A stretch of 64,000 nt of DNA from G963675935 sp963823895 (GCA_963823895.1 CAWGNG010000035.1:62001-126000), one strand, 5' to 3'. Numbered from the stretch's first letter, positions 8,441-17,722 are shown. The notes: generated from the sequence alone by a model not told the origin. Translations and numbers: made by a program.

Positions 8441-8850
8441 CGTCGGTTTTCCAATTTATGGGTCCGCGGCGGGTGGGACTGACAAAGGCCGCGGATCGGG
8501 ACAGTTCGCTTCGGCTTTCAAGGCGAGACAACCAGGAGATTCTACCGCAGGGCCGCCAAAAAGAAAAATGTAAACATTCGTTTAACCCGGAGCCAACGGC
8601 GACGGCGTCTGCGGAACAGGGTAAAACGCCGGCTATCCAGCCGTAGGGAGCCAAGCCGTCGCCGTTGGCTCCGGGTTAAACGAAGCGCTACAGAAAAATG
8701 CGATCCTCCTGCAACGCCACCGACGGGGGGAATGAAACTTTTTCGCCCCACGGTCGTCATAACCCTGGACCCATCCCTGTCGTCAACACCGCGGGTGTGA
8801 AACGACAATCGGCAAACCATCGTTCCATCCATTCCAGGGAGACTCAAGTC
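8441..8850. other. 410-bp intergenic region with a long hairpin
   Basis: This divergent gap holds a perfect 27-bp inverted repeat (8579-8605 and 8656-8682) and otherwise no gene that I can support. An open frame upstream of the DUF4139 start exists but has no coding character. Promoters for both flanking genes must lie here, but I could not place them with confidence. Confidence 0.6.
8579..8682. repeat. 27-bp perfect inverted repeat, CGTTTAACCCGGAGCCAACG type
   Basis: Arms at 8579-8605 and 8656-8682 are perfect reverse complements separated by 50 bp. The right-hand arm reads GGCTCCGGGTTAAACG. The arrangement resembles a small mobile hairpin (REP or MITE-like) rather than a terminator, since the loop is long and no T run follows. 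Confidence 0.85.
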
Positions 8851-10911
8851 ATGTCGCATCGTTTTGCGCTCTGTGCCTTATTGTTGTGTGCCGCAGCGGC
8901 CGTCGCCCGGGCGGAAGGGGCTAAGCAATCGAATCTGCCCTTGAAAAAAGTGGTGATTTTCAGCTCCGGCGTCGGGTTCTTTGAACACGATGGGCAAGTC
9001 ACCGACAACGCCAAGGTCGAGATGCAATTCAAGACCGCCGACATCAACGACCTGCTAAAAAGCATGGTCGTGCAGGACCTCGACGGCGGCCGGGTCTCGA
9101 CGGTCACCTATGCCTCGAAAGACCCGATCACGAAGACACTCCGAGGTTTCGCCATCGATCTGACGACGAATCCGACGATGGCCCAACTCCTGCAACAGCT
9201 TCGCGGCGAGCGGGTGATGGTCGAAACGCCCAACGAGCTTCGCGGCGTCATCCTCGGCGTGGAACAACGCAAAACGAAGGTCGGCGAGCACGAGACGATC
9301 GAACAGCCCATCCTCAACCTCCTCACCGACCAAGGCCTTCGAGCCGTTTCGCTCTTCACCGTCGCCGGCATCAAGCTGGAGAACGAGAAACTCGATGCCG
9401 AACTGCGCAAAGCCCTGGCGGTGCTGGCCTCGGGCCACTCGAACGACAAGAAGTCGGTCGAGTTGAGCTTTTTGGGCAAGGGAACCCGGCACGTCCGCAT
9501 GGGCTACATCCAGGCCGCGCCGATCTGGAAAACCACCTATCGACTCGTGCTGGCCGACGACCAGAAGCCGCTTTTGCAGGGCTGGGCCATCGTCGAAAAC
9601 ACTTCGGAGGAGGATTGGAACGACGTCAACTTAACGCTCGTAAGCGGCCGGCCGATTTCGTTCACGATGGATCTCTACCAGCCCCTCTACGTGCCGCGGC
9701 CCGAGGTGCAATTGGAGCTTTACTCCTCGTTGGCGCCGCAACTTCACGGGCAGGACTTGGCCCGCAGGCAAGTGGAGCTTGCGGCCAGGGCTGAAGGAAA
9801 GGAGCTGCAATTAGGGACCGCACTGTCGATGGCCGGGGGCACGGATTATGCCGGAACCGCAGGCCGACACATCGCCTTCGGCTTTGGCGCCACGCCGAAC
9901 TCCACGGTCCAGGCGAACTGGCGGGCCGGCCTGCAAGCCGCCGCCCAGGCCGCCAACGTCGGCAATCTGTTCAAGTACGTCATCGCCACGCCCGTCAGCC
10001 TGCCGCGGCAGCAGTCGGCAATGCTGCCGATCGCCAACGCCGACGTGAAGGGGGAGAAACTCGACATCTATAACCCGGCCGTGCAAGCCAAGCACCCGCT
10101 CTACGGGCTGCGCTTCACCAACACCACCGATCTCTACCTAATGCAGGGCCCGATCACCGTCTTCGACGGCGGCGTCTACGCCGGCGACGCGCGGATCGAA
10201 GACCTCCCGCCCGGCGGCGAGCGCTTGATCAGTTACGGCATCGACCTCGACACCGAAGTCGCCCCCGAGGCGAAGAACCAGCCCGAGGAATTACTCGACG
10301 TCCGTTTGGTCAAAGGGACGATGTTGACCGATCGCAAGTACGCGCGGTCGCAAGAGTATACGGTGAAGAACTCCGGCAAAAAGGCAAAGACCGTGTTAGT
10401 CGAGTATCCGATCGACGCCGCCTGGAAGCTGGTTTCGCCGGAGAAGCCGACCGAGAAGACCCGCGACCTCTACCGTTTTGCCGTCGAGGCCAAGCCGGGT
10501 GAGCCGGCCAAGTTGACGGTCGAGGAGCAGCGGACCGAGCGTCAGCAGATCGCACTGACGAACCTGGACGACAACGCGATCCAGTTCTACCAAAGCGCGA
10601 AGGTGGTCGGTGAGAAGGTGAAGGCGGCGTTAGCCGAGATCGTCAGGCGGAAGACCGAGTTGCAGCAGGTCGCCGCCAAACGCCAGCAGTGCGAGCAGCG
10701 CATCCGTCAGATCGCCGAGGACCAGAACCGCGTGCGTCTGAACATGGACCGCCTCGACCGCACCAGCGAATTGTACAAGAGCTACGTGAAGAAGTTTACC
10801 AAGCAGGAAGAGGAAGTCGTCAAGCTCAACGAGGAGATCGCCTCGCTCACCGAGCGGGAGACGAACCTGCGAAAGTCGCTCGACGAGTATATGATGGGAT
10901 TGGATTTGTAG
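8851..10911 (+). CDS. DUF4139 domain protein, exported
   Basis: This 686-aa protein begins at the ATG at 8851 with a clear signal peptide (MSHRFALCALLLCAAAAVARA). The N-terminal part (KKVVIFSSGVGFFEHDG) and the middle (IWKTTYRLVLADDQKPLLQGWAIVENTSEEDW, about residues 226-260) fit DUF4139, a beta-rich domain. The C-terminal 120 residues are a coiled coil (KTELQQVAAKRQQCEQ and onward). A frame extends 51 codons upstream, but it lacks a ribosome site and coding character. It ends 44 bp before the next gene. Function is unknown; an envelope role is inferred from the signal and the coiled coil. Confidence 0.87.
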   Translation: MSHRFALCALLLCAAAAVARAEGAKQSNLPLKKVVIFSSGVGFFEHDGQVTDNAKVEMQFKTADINDLLKSMVVQDLDGGRVSTVTYASKDPITKTLRGFAIDLTTNPTMAQLLQQLRGERVMVETPNELRGVILGVEQRKTKVGEHETIEQPILNLLTDQGLRAVSLFTVAGIKLENEKLDAELRKALAVLASGHSNDKKSVELSFLGKGTRHVRMGYIQAAPIWKTTYRLVLADDQKPLLQGWAIVENTSEEDWNDVNLTLVSGRPISFTMDLYQPLYVPRPEVQLELYSSLAPQLHGQDLARRQVELAARAEGKELQLGTALSMAGGTDYAGTAGRHIAFGFGATPNSTVQANWRAGLQAAAQAANVGNLFKYVIATPVSLPRQQSAMLPIANADVKGEKLDIYNPAVQAKHPLYGLRFTNTTDLYLMQGPITVFDGGVYAGDARIEDLPPGGERLISYGIDLDTEVAPEAKNQPEELLDVRLVKGTMLTDRKYARSQEYTVKNSGKKAKTVLVEYPIDAAWKLVSPEKPTEKTRDLYRFAVEAKPGEPAKLTVEEQRTERQQIALTNLDDNAIQFYQSAKVVGEKVKAALAEIVRRKTELQQVAAKRQQCEQRIRQIAEDQNRVRLNMDRLDRTSELYKSYVKKFTKQEEEVVKLNEEIASLTERETNLRKSLDEYMMGLDL

Positions 10912-10943
10912 CCGCTTCTCTTTTCCCAAATCCCGATCTCGCT

Positions 10944-10955
10944 TATACTTGGAGG
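10944..10955 (+). promoter_or_regulatory. -10 box and GGAGG before the beta-propeller gene
   Basis: TATACT (10944-10949) is followed by GGAGG (10951-10955), which touches the tandem ATG-ATG at 10956/10959. If TATACT is a real -10 element, transcription would begin at or next to the start codon. The -35 match (around 10921) is weak. Confidence 0.35.
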
Positions 10956-13147
10956 ATGATGGATGGTCGAAGAACATCTTGGCTTGCCGCCGCCTTCGCC
11001 GCTGCTGCCGTGGCAGTGGTCGGCTGGCCGGATTCGCTCCCGGCCCAGTGGGGCGGCATGTTTTCCAGCAGCCAGTTCGAGCTGTCCGACGCCGTGCAAC
11101 TCGACCAGGCCGATACGGCCGTCCGCGCTCAATTGGATCGCGTCAATCCGCTGCTGGCCGACCGCCAGTGGGACGAGGCCGTCGAAATTCTCCGCCAACT
11201 GTCGGAGACATCGGAAGACAAGTTGCTGGCCGTCAGCCCACATCGCTTCATTGGGCTGCGCGATTGGTGCCAGTTACGGCTGGCCTCCCTGCCGCCTGAG
11301 GCGTTGAAGCTCTACCGCAGCCGCGTTGATCCGGTGGCCCGCAAATGGTACGAGCAGGGCATCGCCAATCGCGACCCCAAATTGCTGCGGAACGTCGTCG
11401 ATCAGGCGTTCGCCAGCAGTTTCGGCGACGACGCTTTGATGGCCCTGGGCGAAATCGCGCTGGAATCGGGCGACTTTGCCGCGGCACGTTGGGACTGGGA
11501 ACGGATCGTGCCGGTACGCAATCTAGGAGTTGGGGTGGCAGTTGAACTGCCGCCCCAACAGAACGCCGTGCCGCCGGCGTGGCCGAGCTATCCGGACACC
11601 GATCTCGACCTGGCTGCGGTTCGGGCGCGGCTCGTGCTGGTCTCGAGTCTCGAAGGGGCGACCGCTCGCGCCGCGCTGAATTGGCGGCTTACCGTAAGCT
11701 GCACCCCGACGCCCAAGGCCACTTAGGCGGCCACAATGGTCGATACGTTCAACTGCTGGAATCGCTGCTGGCGGAGAGCGTCTCCTGGCCGGCGGCCCCC
11801 GCTGATGCCAATTGGCAAACGTTCGCCGGCAATCCGCAGCGCAACAAGGCGGCCGCGCCGCTGGTCGACGTCGGGGCGGTCGCGTGGCGTGTAGCTTTGC
11901 GGCCGCCTCGCATCGCTGTGAGCCCGATGGGCGGCAGGCCCGTCGGCGAAGACACGCGCGAGCGGCTGAGCTTCTTCCCGCTGCTGGTCGGCCGGCGGGT
12001 GTTGGTCAATACCGATCGGCAAGTCCTGGCGATGCGATGCGACAGCGGCCAACCGGCGTGGGGGCGGACTGCCGCGATCTATGAGAGCGAAATCGCTCCG
12101 CCGTCAGACCGGCCGATCTTTCCGGCCGAAAGTCTCGGATCGCCTCGGTTTACCATGACCGTCTTTCGAGACCGGCTTTTCGCCCGGATGGGCGCGACGG
12201 TGACCGGCCAGGTACGGGAATCCGCGCCGGATCGGGCCGGATGCCTGATCTGCTTGGACTTGGCGGCCGAGGGGCGTCTGCTCTGGAAGATCGCACCGGA
12301 AGAGGGCTGGGCCTTCGAGGGCGCGCCGCTGGCCGACGAGCGAGGCGTCTACGTGGCAATGCGGCGGCAAGATATCCGTCCGCAAGCGTTTGTCGCCTGT
12401 TTCGACGCCGAAAGCGGCCGATTTCGCTGGCGGCGATTCATCTGCGGCGCCGAGACGCCCGCCCGCGGCCTCCTGCCCGAGCAGACCCACAACCTGCTGA
12501 CGCTCTCCTCCGACACGCTCTATTACAACACGAATCTCGGCGCCGTAGCGGCGTTGCGGGCCGACGATGGCCGTGTGCTTTGGATCAGCCTCTATCCCCG
12601 CGCGCTGCGGGGCGACCTAGCCAAACTGGCGCCCCACTGGCAGCGCGGGCTGAATCCCTGTCTGCTGGATCGCGGCACGCTACTGGTCGCCCCGGCCGAC
12701 AGCCCGCGCATCTTCGCCTTCGACGCCGCCACCGGTCAGATGCTTTGGCAAACTGGCACGGAGGTCGAGGACGCGACTGGTCTGTTGGGCACCGCGGGCG
12801 ACTGGTTGATCGCCGGCGGTGGGCGGCTCTACTGGATCAGCTTGAAGGAAGAGGACCGCGGCCGGGTGAAGCACGTTTGGCCCGACGGCCCGCAGCGGCC
12901 CGGCTACGGCCGCGGAATCCTCGCCGGTCAGGACGTCCTCTGGTCGACCCGAGACAAATTGTATATCTTCAACCAGCAAACCGCCCGGCCGCGGCGGATC
13001 GTCGATCTCGGAGCGCTCGGCGCTTCCGGCGGCAACCTGCTGGTTGACCAAGGCCGGCTGCTGATCGCCACCGAACGCGAGTTGATCACCCTGGGGACCA
13101 CCGGCGTGGCAGTTGGCGATGAAAGAGGATCACGCGGTACGCATTGA
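10956..13147 (+). CDS. Exported PQQ-like beta-propeller protein, frameshifted
   Basis: The N-terminal part has a signal peptide (SWLAAAFAAAAVAVVGWPDS) and a helical TPR-like region (residues 45-180). The frame ends at 11726, but the protein plainly continues in the -1 frame as ELAAYRKLHPDAQGHLGG, then a beta-propeller (LVGRRVLVNTDRQVLAMRC, VFRDRLFARMG, CLICLDLAAEGRLLWK, VAALRADDGRVLWIS, IFAFDAATGQMLWQT) up to 13147. The join is near 11668, where one base is missing from a CGCGCCGCGC stretch. Corrected length is about 730 aa. Residues around 11529-11559 (VGVAVELPPQQ) come from an in-frame palindrome. The role is unknown; it is probably an envelope or periplasmic scaffold. Confidence 0.82.
11529..11559. 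repeat. In-frame palindrome inside the beta-propeller gene
   Basis: Two 15-nt arms, 11529-11543 and 11545-11559, are reverse complements with one mismatch around a 1-nt centre. The element is translated as VGVAVELPPQQ and lies between two helical segments of the protein. Confidence 0.7.
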
Positions 13148-13150
13148 AGA

Positions 13151-13290
13151 GTGCAAAATGAAAAATGCAAAGTGCAAAGTGCAAAATGTAGGACGACGCT
13201 TCCGCCTGGATGACGGTTCGTCCGGCTTCCCATTGCGGGAATGCCTCCGTCACTTTGCATTTTGCACTTTGCATTTCTCATTTTGCATTT
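13151..13290. repeat. Inverted pair of heptamer arrays (TGCAAAA-type)
   Basis: The left arm (13151-13188) is five heptamers of TGCAAAA/TGAAAAA/TGCAAAG type; the right arm (13251-13290) is its reverse complement with about three mismatches in 37 bp. A 62-bp spacer separates them. The whole unit fills the gap between the beta-propeller gene and moxR, 33 bp before the moxR start. Confidence 0.85.
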
Positions 13291-13323
13291 CGATTGGCAC
13301 CCATTCCCTGCAAAGATCGAATC

Positions 13324-14373
13324 ATGTCTGAACACGACAACCTTCAAGCCGTACAAGAGCTGAGCGAAGCGTACCGACTGATCACCGAGCAACTCGGCCG
13401 GGTGATCGTCGGCCAGCGGCAGGTGATCGAGGAACTGCTGGTGGCGATGTTCGCCCGCGGACATTGCCTGCTGGTCGGCGTGCCGGGCCTGGCGAAGACG
13501 CTGCTGATTCGCACGCTGGCCGAATCGCTGGCGCTGGAGTTTCGCCGCATCCAGTTTACGCCCGACCTGATGCCCTCCGACATCACCGGCACCGAGGTGA
13601 TTCAGGAGGATCGCCGCTCGGGCGGCCGCGAATTGCGGTTCCTCAAGGGCCCGATCTTCGGCAACGTAATCCTGGCCGACGAAATCAACCGCACACCGCC
13701 GAAGACCCAGGCTGCGCTGCTGGAGGCGATGCAGGAATACCAGATCACCGCCGGCGGGCAGCGGCACCTGCTCACGCAGCCGTTTTTCGTGCTGGCCACG
13801 CAGAATCCGATCGAGCACGAAGGCACCTACCCGCTGCCGGAGGCGCAGCTCGATCGCTTCATGTTCAACACCTTCGTCGATTACCCGGAGGAGGACGAGG
13901 AGTTCGACATTGTCCGCCGCACGACGGCCGACATCACGCCGACGATCACGCCGACGCTCACCGGCCAACGGATACTGGAGTTGCAGAAGATCGTGCGTCG
14001 CGTTCCGGCGGCCGATCACGTCGTGCGTTACGCGATGAAGCTCGTGCGGCTGACCCGGCCGAACAAGCCGGGCGCCCCACAGTTCATCCGCGATTACGTC
14101 AGTTGGGGCGCGGGCCCGCGGGCGAGTCAATACCTGGTGCTGGGGGCGAAGGCCCGCGCAGTGTTGCACGGGCGGTTCCATGCCGGGTTGGACGACATTC
14201 GCGCCGTCGCCTTTCCGGTGCTCCGCCACCGCATCGTCACCAACTTCAACGCTGAAGCCGAGGGCGTCAGATCGGACGACATCGTTCGCCGGCTGATCGA
14301 AACGGTCGGCGAGAACGGCGGCGGCGAAGAGAAGCTCCCGCCGGTGTTTAAGAAGGAAAGAGGGACCGTTTAG
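13324..14373 (+). CDS. MoxR family AAA ATPase
   Basis: This 349-aa ATPase has Walker A (GVPGLAKT, about residue 52), Walker B (VILADEINRTPPKTQAALLE, about 115) and sensor 1 (VLATQNPIEHEGTYPLPEAQ). This is the classic MoxR form. MoxR ATPases act as chaperones that insert metals or mature vWA-domain partners. The four genes that follow (DUF58, BatA/vWA, vWA-glutaminase-like, coiled coil) are the usual partners, so it probably starts the operon. I used the ATG at 13324; the frame upstream only encodes repeat sequence. The stop codon TAG itself lies within a dispersed repeat (14366-14390). Confidence 0.95.
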   Translation: MSEHDNLQAVQELSEAYRLITEQLGRVIVGQRQVIEELLVAMFARGHCLLVGVPGLAKTLLIRTLAESLALEFRRIQFTPDLMPSDITGTEVIQEDRRSGGRELRFLKGPIFGNVILADEINRTPPKTQAALLEAMQEYQITAGGQRHLLTQPFFVLATQNPIEHEGTYPLPEAQLDRFMFNTFVDYPEEDEEFDIVRRTTADITPTITPTLTGQRILELQKIVRRVPAADHVVRYAMKLVRLTRPNKPGAPQFIRDYVSWGAGPRASQYLVLGAKARAVLHGRFHAGLDDIRAVAFPVLRHRIVTNFNAEAEGVRSDDIVRRLIETVGENGGGEEKLPPVFKKERGTV

Positions 14374-14486
14374 CCGCCGCGTCCGCGCGGCGTTTCCACG
14401 TACGATAGGGACCGGCGACTGCGGAAGAACGATAGCGATCGTGTTTCGCGTGGGAATCCGTCCCGGCGTGGACGCCGGGGCTAAAC
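14366..14486. repeat. Inverted GTTTAGCCGCCGCG repeat unit
   Basis: The left arm (14366-14390) and right arm (14462-14486) are imperfect reverse complements, both related to single copies at 29444-29469 and 45029-45053. The left arm begins inside the last codons of moxR and supplies its stop codon. The unit fills the gap to the DUF58 gene. Confidence 0.75.
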
Positions 14487-14492
14487 AGAGAA

Positions 14493-15386
14493 ATGACGAA
14501 ACACTCGCAACAACTCCTCGATCCGCAAATGCTTGCCCGGCTGCAAGCGTTGCCGCTCCGCGCACGGCGGATGGTCGAGGGATATACGGCGGGCGTTCAC
14601 CGCAGCCCCTTCCACGGCTTCTCGATCGAATTCGCCGAGCACCGCGAGTACTCGCCCGGCGATGATTTGCGGTATCTCGATTGGAAGGTCTTCGGCCGCA
14701 CCGACAAATACTATTTGAAGCAGTTCGAGGAAGAGACCAACCTGGTTTGCCACCTCTTGTTGGATACGAGCGAGAGCATGCGCTACCAGAGCGACGCCGC
14801 GCCCGCGTCGAAGCTTGATTATGCCCGGCGGGCGGCGGCGGCGCTGGCATACCTGGTCCTCCATCAGCAGGACAGCGTCGGACTGGTCGCCTTCGACAGC
14901 GAAATCCGCTCGCTGGTTCGCGCCAGCAGCAATCCGTCGCACTTGAAGGAGATCCTGCACGTCATGGAAGGCACGTCGGCCGAACGAAAGACGTCGATCG
15001 GCCCGATCTTCCACGACCTGGCCGAACGGATCAAGCGGCGCGGGATCGTGATCGTCTTAAGCGATCTGTTCGACGACGTGGATTCGCTCATCAAGGGCTT
15101 GAAGCACTTGCGGCATCGCCGGCACGAGGTGATTCTCATGCACGTGCTCGATCCGGCGGAGGTCGATTTCCCGTTCGAGCGGATTACGCTGTTTCGCGGC
15201 CTGGAGAATCTGCCCAGCGTATTGGTCGAGCCGCGGGCGATTCGCAATGCCTATTTGGCCGAATTCGGCCGCTATCTGCGGAAGCTGCAAACCGGCTGTC
15301 GTGCCCATGCGATCGACTATGTCGCCATGCGAACCGACCGGGCGTTGGAAGTGACACTGGCCAGCTACTTGGCGTCGAGAGGATAG
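14493..15386 (+). CDS. DUF58 domain protein (vWA-like)
   Basis: This 297-aa protein has the DUF58 core: RRMVEGYTAGVHRSPFHGFSIEFAEHREYSPGDDLRYLDWKVFGRTD spans residues 18-65, and the vWA-type MIDAS motif LLDTSESM (about residue 89) follows. DUF58 proteins are regular partners of MoxR ATPases and probably the substrates that they remodel. There is no signal peptide or membrane helix, so it is likely cytoplasmic. It starts 119 bp after moxR and 63 bp before batA, in the same direction. Confidence 0.93.
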   Translation: MTKHSQQLLDPQMLARLQALPLRARRMVEGYTAGVHRSPFHGFSIEFAEHREYSPGDDLRYLDWKVFGRTDKYYLKQFEEETNLVCHLLLDTSESMRYQSDAAPASKLDYARRAAAALAYLVLHQQDSVGLVAFDSEIRSLVRASSNPSHLKEILHVMEGTSAERKTSIGPIFHDLAERIKRRGIVIVLSDLFDDVDSLIKGLKHLRHRRHEVILMHVLDPAEVDFPFERITLFRGLENLPSVLVEPRAIRNAYLAEFGRYLRKLQTGCRAHAIDYVAMRTDRALEVTLASYLASRG

Positions 15387-15394
15387 AACGAGCT

Positions 15395-15412
15395 GCGAAA
15401 CCGCAAGCGGTT
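15395..15412. repeat. Hairpin repeat GCGAAACCGCAAGCGGTT, copy 2
   Basis: The stem AACCGC-AA-GCGGTT matches copy 1 at 4056-4073 with compensating A:T changes on both sides of the stem. It lies 38 bp before the batA-like start. Confidence 0.8.
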
Positions 15413-15423
15413 GTCGATCAGCA

Positions 15424-15449
15424 CTCAACAATCAATAATCAACAATTCC
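15424..15449. repeat. Heptamer array, AATCAAC-type
   Basis: Units of CTCAACA, ATCAATA, ATCAACA and ATTCC run directly into the ATG at 15450, so this array occupies the place where a ribosome binding site would be expected; no purine-rich site is seen. Confidence 0.65.
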
Positions 15450-17651
15450 ATGTTTTTCCCGTCGCCGCTTCTCGCCTTCGGATGGGTCAGCCTGCCGATG
15501 CTCGGCTGGCTGGGGGCGGCGGCTGCGCCGATCTTAATCCATCTCTGGAGCCGGCGGAAGTATCGGGAAATGTCGTTTTCGGCGATGGAGTATCTGCTGG
15601 CGGCCGTGCGGCGGCAGACTCGGCGGCTGTTGTTCGAGCAATGGCTGTTGTTGGCCGTCCGCACGCTGCTGGTCGTGCTGGTGGTGTTGGCCGTGGCCGA
15701 GCCGTACGTCGAACGGGCGGGCATGGCCTTCACGCCCGGCGGACACGTCCATCGCGTGCTGGTCTTCGACGGCTCGTACTCGATGGCCTACAAGCCGGCC
15801 GACAAGACACGATTCGACCACGCGAAGCAGTTCGCCCGGCGGATCGTCAATGACAGCCCGCAGGGCGATGCCTTCACGCTGGTGTTGATGTCGTCAACGC
15901 CGCGAGTGATCGTCGGCACGGCCGCGTTGGAACCCGCCGCAATCTTGCAGGAGATCGACAATCTGGAGCTTCCGCACACGATGGCCGACCTGCCGGCGGC
16001 GATTCCGGCGATTCGACAACTCATTGCCAGCGTCGCCGCCGACAACCCCCGGCTCGACCGCCGCGAGGTCTATTTCCTCAGCGATTTGCAGCGGACGACC
16101 TGGGCGCCGCAACTTTCGGAAGCGGCCCGCGCCCACTTTCTCGACCAGACGAACGAACTGGCCCAACTGGCCAATCTGTTTGTCGTCGATCTGGGGCAGC
16201 CGTCGGCGGCAAACCTGGCGATCACCGATCTCCACACGGCCGATTCGCTGATCACGGCAGGCCGCGACACCTCTTTCCAGGTTCGCCTGCAACATTTCGG
16301 CCCGGTCGTTAACGACCGCCAACTCGTCGAGTTGTTTGTCGATGGGCGAAGAATCGCACAAACGCAAGTCGAACTGTCGCCAGACGGGACGGGCAGGGCG
16401 GAGTTCTCCTATCGGTTCGATGCGCCGGGCGATCATACGGTCGAGGCCCGCGCCTCGGGCGATGCGCTCGACGTTGACAATCATCGCTATCTGGCCCTGA
16501 CGGTGCGGCAGGCGATCCGCGTGCTGTGCATCGACGGGCACCCTTCGGGCGGCTCGTTCCGCGGCGCCGCCGATTATCTCGCTGTGGCGCTGGTGCCGCA
16601 AAGTGAGACGTCCGACCGCGCCCCGCTGCAAGCCGAGGTCGCCGCCGAGAGCGCGCTGTTGGAGCGCAACCTGGCAAGCTACGATTGCCTCTTCCTCTGC
16701 AACGTCGCACAGTTCACCGGCAGCGAGGCCGGCGCGCTGAATGCCTACTTACAGGGCGGCGGTTGCGTGGTGTTCTTCCTCGGCGATCAAGTGCTGGCCG
16801 ATCGCTATAACCATGAGTTGGGCGTTGCCGGAGAGGGCAGGGCAGGGGAGCCGCACATCCTGCCCGCTCGCCTGGGCCGTGTCATCGACCGACCGCAGTT
16901 CCGCCTCGATCCGCTCGGTTATCGGCATCCGATCCTTGAGGCGTTTCGCGGCCGGGGGCAAACCAGCCTGCTAACGACCCCCGTCTTCAAGCATTTTCAA
17001 CTGACGCCTTCGCAGAAATCGCGGGCGACAACCGTGCTGGCGCTGGGCAACGGCGATCCACTGGTGATCGAGCAATCGGTTCGCCGCGGGCGGGTCGTGT
17101 TGGTCGGCACCTCGGCCGAGCCGTCTTGGACCGCCATGCCGCTCTGGCCGAGTTTCGTCCCGCTGGCGCAGGAGATCGTGGCTTGGTGCGCGGCCGGGCA
17201 ACTCCAGCGGCGGAACGTGCTGGCGGGCGAAACGTTCGATGCGCTAACGTCGGCGGTTGGCGCATCGGTGAGCGTGCAGTCGCCCGACGGCCGCAAGCGT
17301 CCCGCGCAGCTAAAGCCCGCTGGCGACCGCTTCGCCCTGACGTACGCCGATACGCTGCAAAGCGGCATTTATACGGTTCAGTTCGGTCCGCCGGCCAACC
17401 GTAGCCAGACGTTCGCGGTTAACGTCGATACGGCGGAAAGCGACCTCGCCGCGATCGATCCGGACGAGTTGCGCGACGAGACGTGGCCGGACATTCCGTT
17501 CGTCTATCAAACTTCGTGGCAAGACATCAAAGGAACCGGCGTCGGCTCGGCACGCGGTCAGCAAGGGTTGCACGTCGATCTCTTGTACGCGGCGCTCGGG
17601 CTGGCGTTGGCCGAAGTTCTCCTGGCGTGGAAACTGGGGGCGAGAGGTTGA
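15450..17651 (+). CDS. BatA/vWA domain membrane protein
   Basis: This 733-aa protein has the N-terminal BatA domain (residues 1-80: PSPLLAFGWVSLPMLGWLGAAAAPILIHLW then a second helix AVRTLLVVLVVLAVAEPYVERAG), a vWA domain with MIDAS motif FDGSYSMAY (about 110), and beta-rich parts (residues 280-360). A Rossmann-like or GATase-like region follows, with DCLFLCNVAQF and GGGCVVFFLGDQ. A final helix (LYAALGLALAEVLLAWKLG) anchors the C-terminus. Such proteins sit in the inner membrane with the vWA domain in the cytoplasm or periplasm and work with MoxR. I chose the ATG at 15450 over the longer TTG-initiated frame because the extra residues come from repeat sequence. Confidence 0.9.
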   Translation: MFFPSPLLAFGWVSLPMLGWLGAAAAPILIHLWSRRKYREMSFSAMEYLLAAVRRQTRRLLFEQWLLLAVRTLLVVLVVLAVAEPYVERAGMAFTPGGHVHRVLVFDGSYSMAYKPADKTRFDHAKQFARRIVNDSPQGDAFTLVLMSSTPRVIVGTAALEPAAILQEIDNLELPHTMADLPAAIPAIRQLIASVAADNPRLDRREVYFLSDLQRTTWAPQLSEAARAHFLDQTNELAQLANLFVVDLGQPSAANLAITDLHTADSLITAGRDTSFQVRLQHFGPVVNDRQLVELFVDGRRIAQTQVELSPDGTGRAEFSYRFDAPGDHTVEARASGDALDVDNHRYLALTVRQAIRVLCIDGHPSGGSFRGAADYLAVALVPQSETSDRAPLQAEVAAESALLERNLASYDCLFLCNVAQFTGSEAGALNAYLQGGGCVVFFLGDQVLADRYNHELGVAGEGRAGEPHILPARLGRVIDRPQFRLDPLGYRHPILEAFRGRGQTSLLTTPVFKHFQLTPSQKSRATTVLALGNGDPLVIEQSVRRGRVVLVGTSAEPSWTAMPLWPSFVPLAQEIVAWCAAGQLQRRNVLAGETFDALTSAVGASVSVQSPDGRKRPAQLKPAGDRFALTYADTLQSGIYTVQFGPPANRSQTFAVNVDTAESDLAAIDPDELRDETWPDIPFVYQTSWQDIKGTGVGSARGQQGLHVDLLYAALGLALAEVLLAWKLGARG

Positions 17652-17721
17652 AGGTCAAAGGATAAACGATGAAACTCTACCAAACTCCCGCAGCCGCTTG
17701 CACTAACCACTAACCACTATC
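17645..17721. repeat. Two short heptamer arrays before the vWA/glutaminase-like gene
   Basis: 17645-17671 is a run of AGGTTGA/AGGTCAA/AGGATAA/ACGATGA units starting in the batA stop region, and 17701-17721 is CACTAAC-CACTAAC-CACTATC, ending one base before the next start codon at 17723. Confidence 0.75.
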
Positions 17722-17722
17722 C

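Noticed and set aside
8698..8850. Upstream start for the DUF4139 gene
   Set aside because: The extra 51 residues have no signal or coding character, whereas the ATG at 8851 begins a clear signal peptide.
13151..13290. CRISPR-like array
   Set aside because: The units are 7 nt with no spacers, and the arms are inverted; nothing fits a CRISPR repeat-spacer pattern and no cas gene is seen.
12928..14850. A 640-codon minus-strand open frame opposite moxR
   Set aside because: MoxR motifs are complete on the plus strand; the minus frame runs through the repeat arrays and has no recognisable domain.
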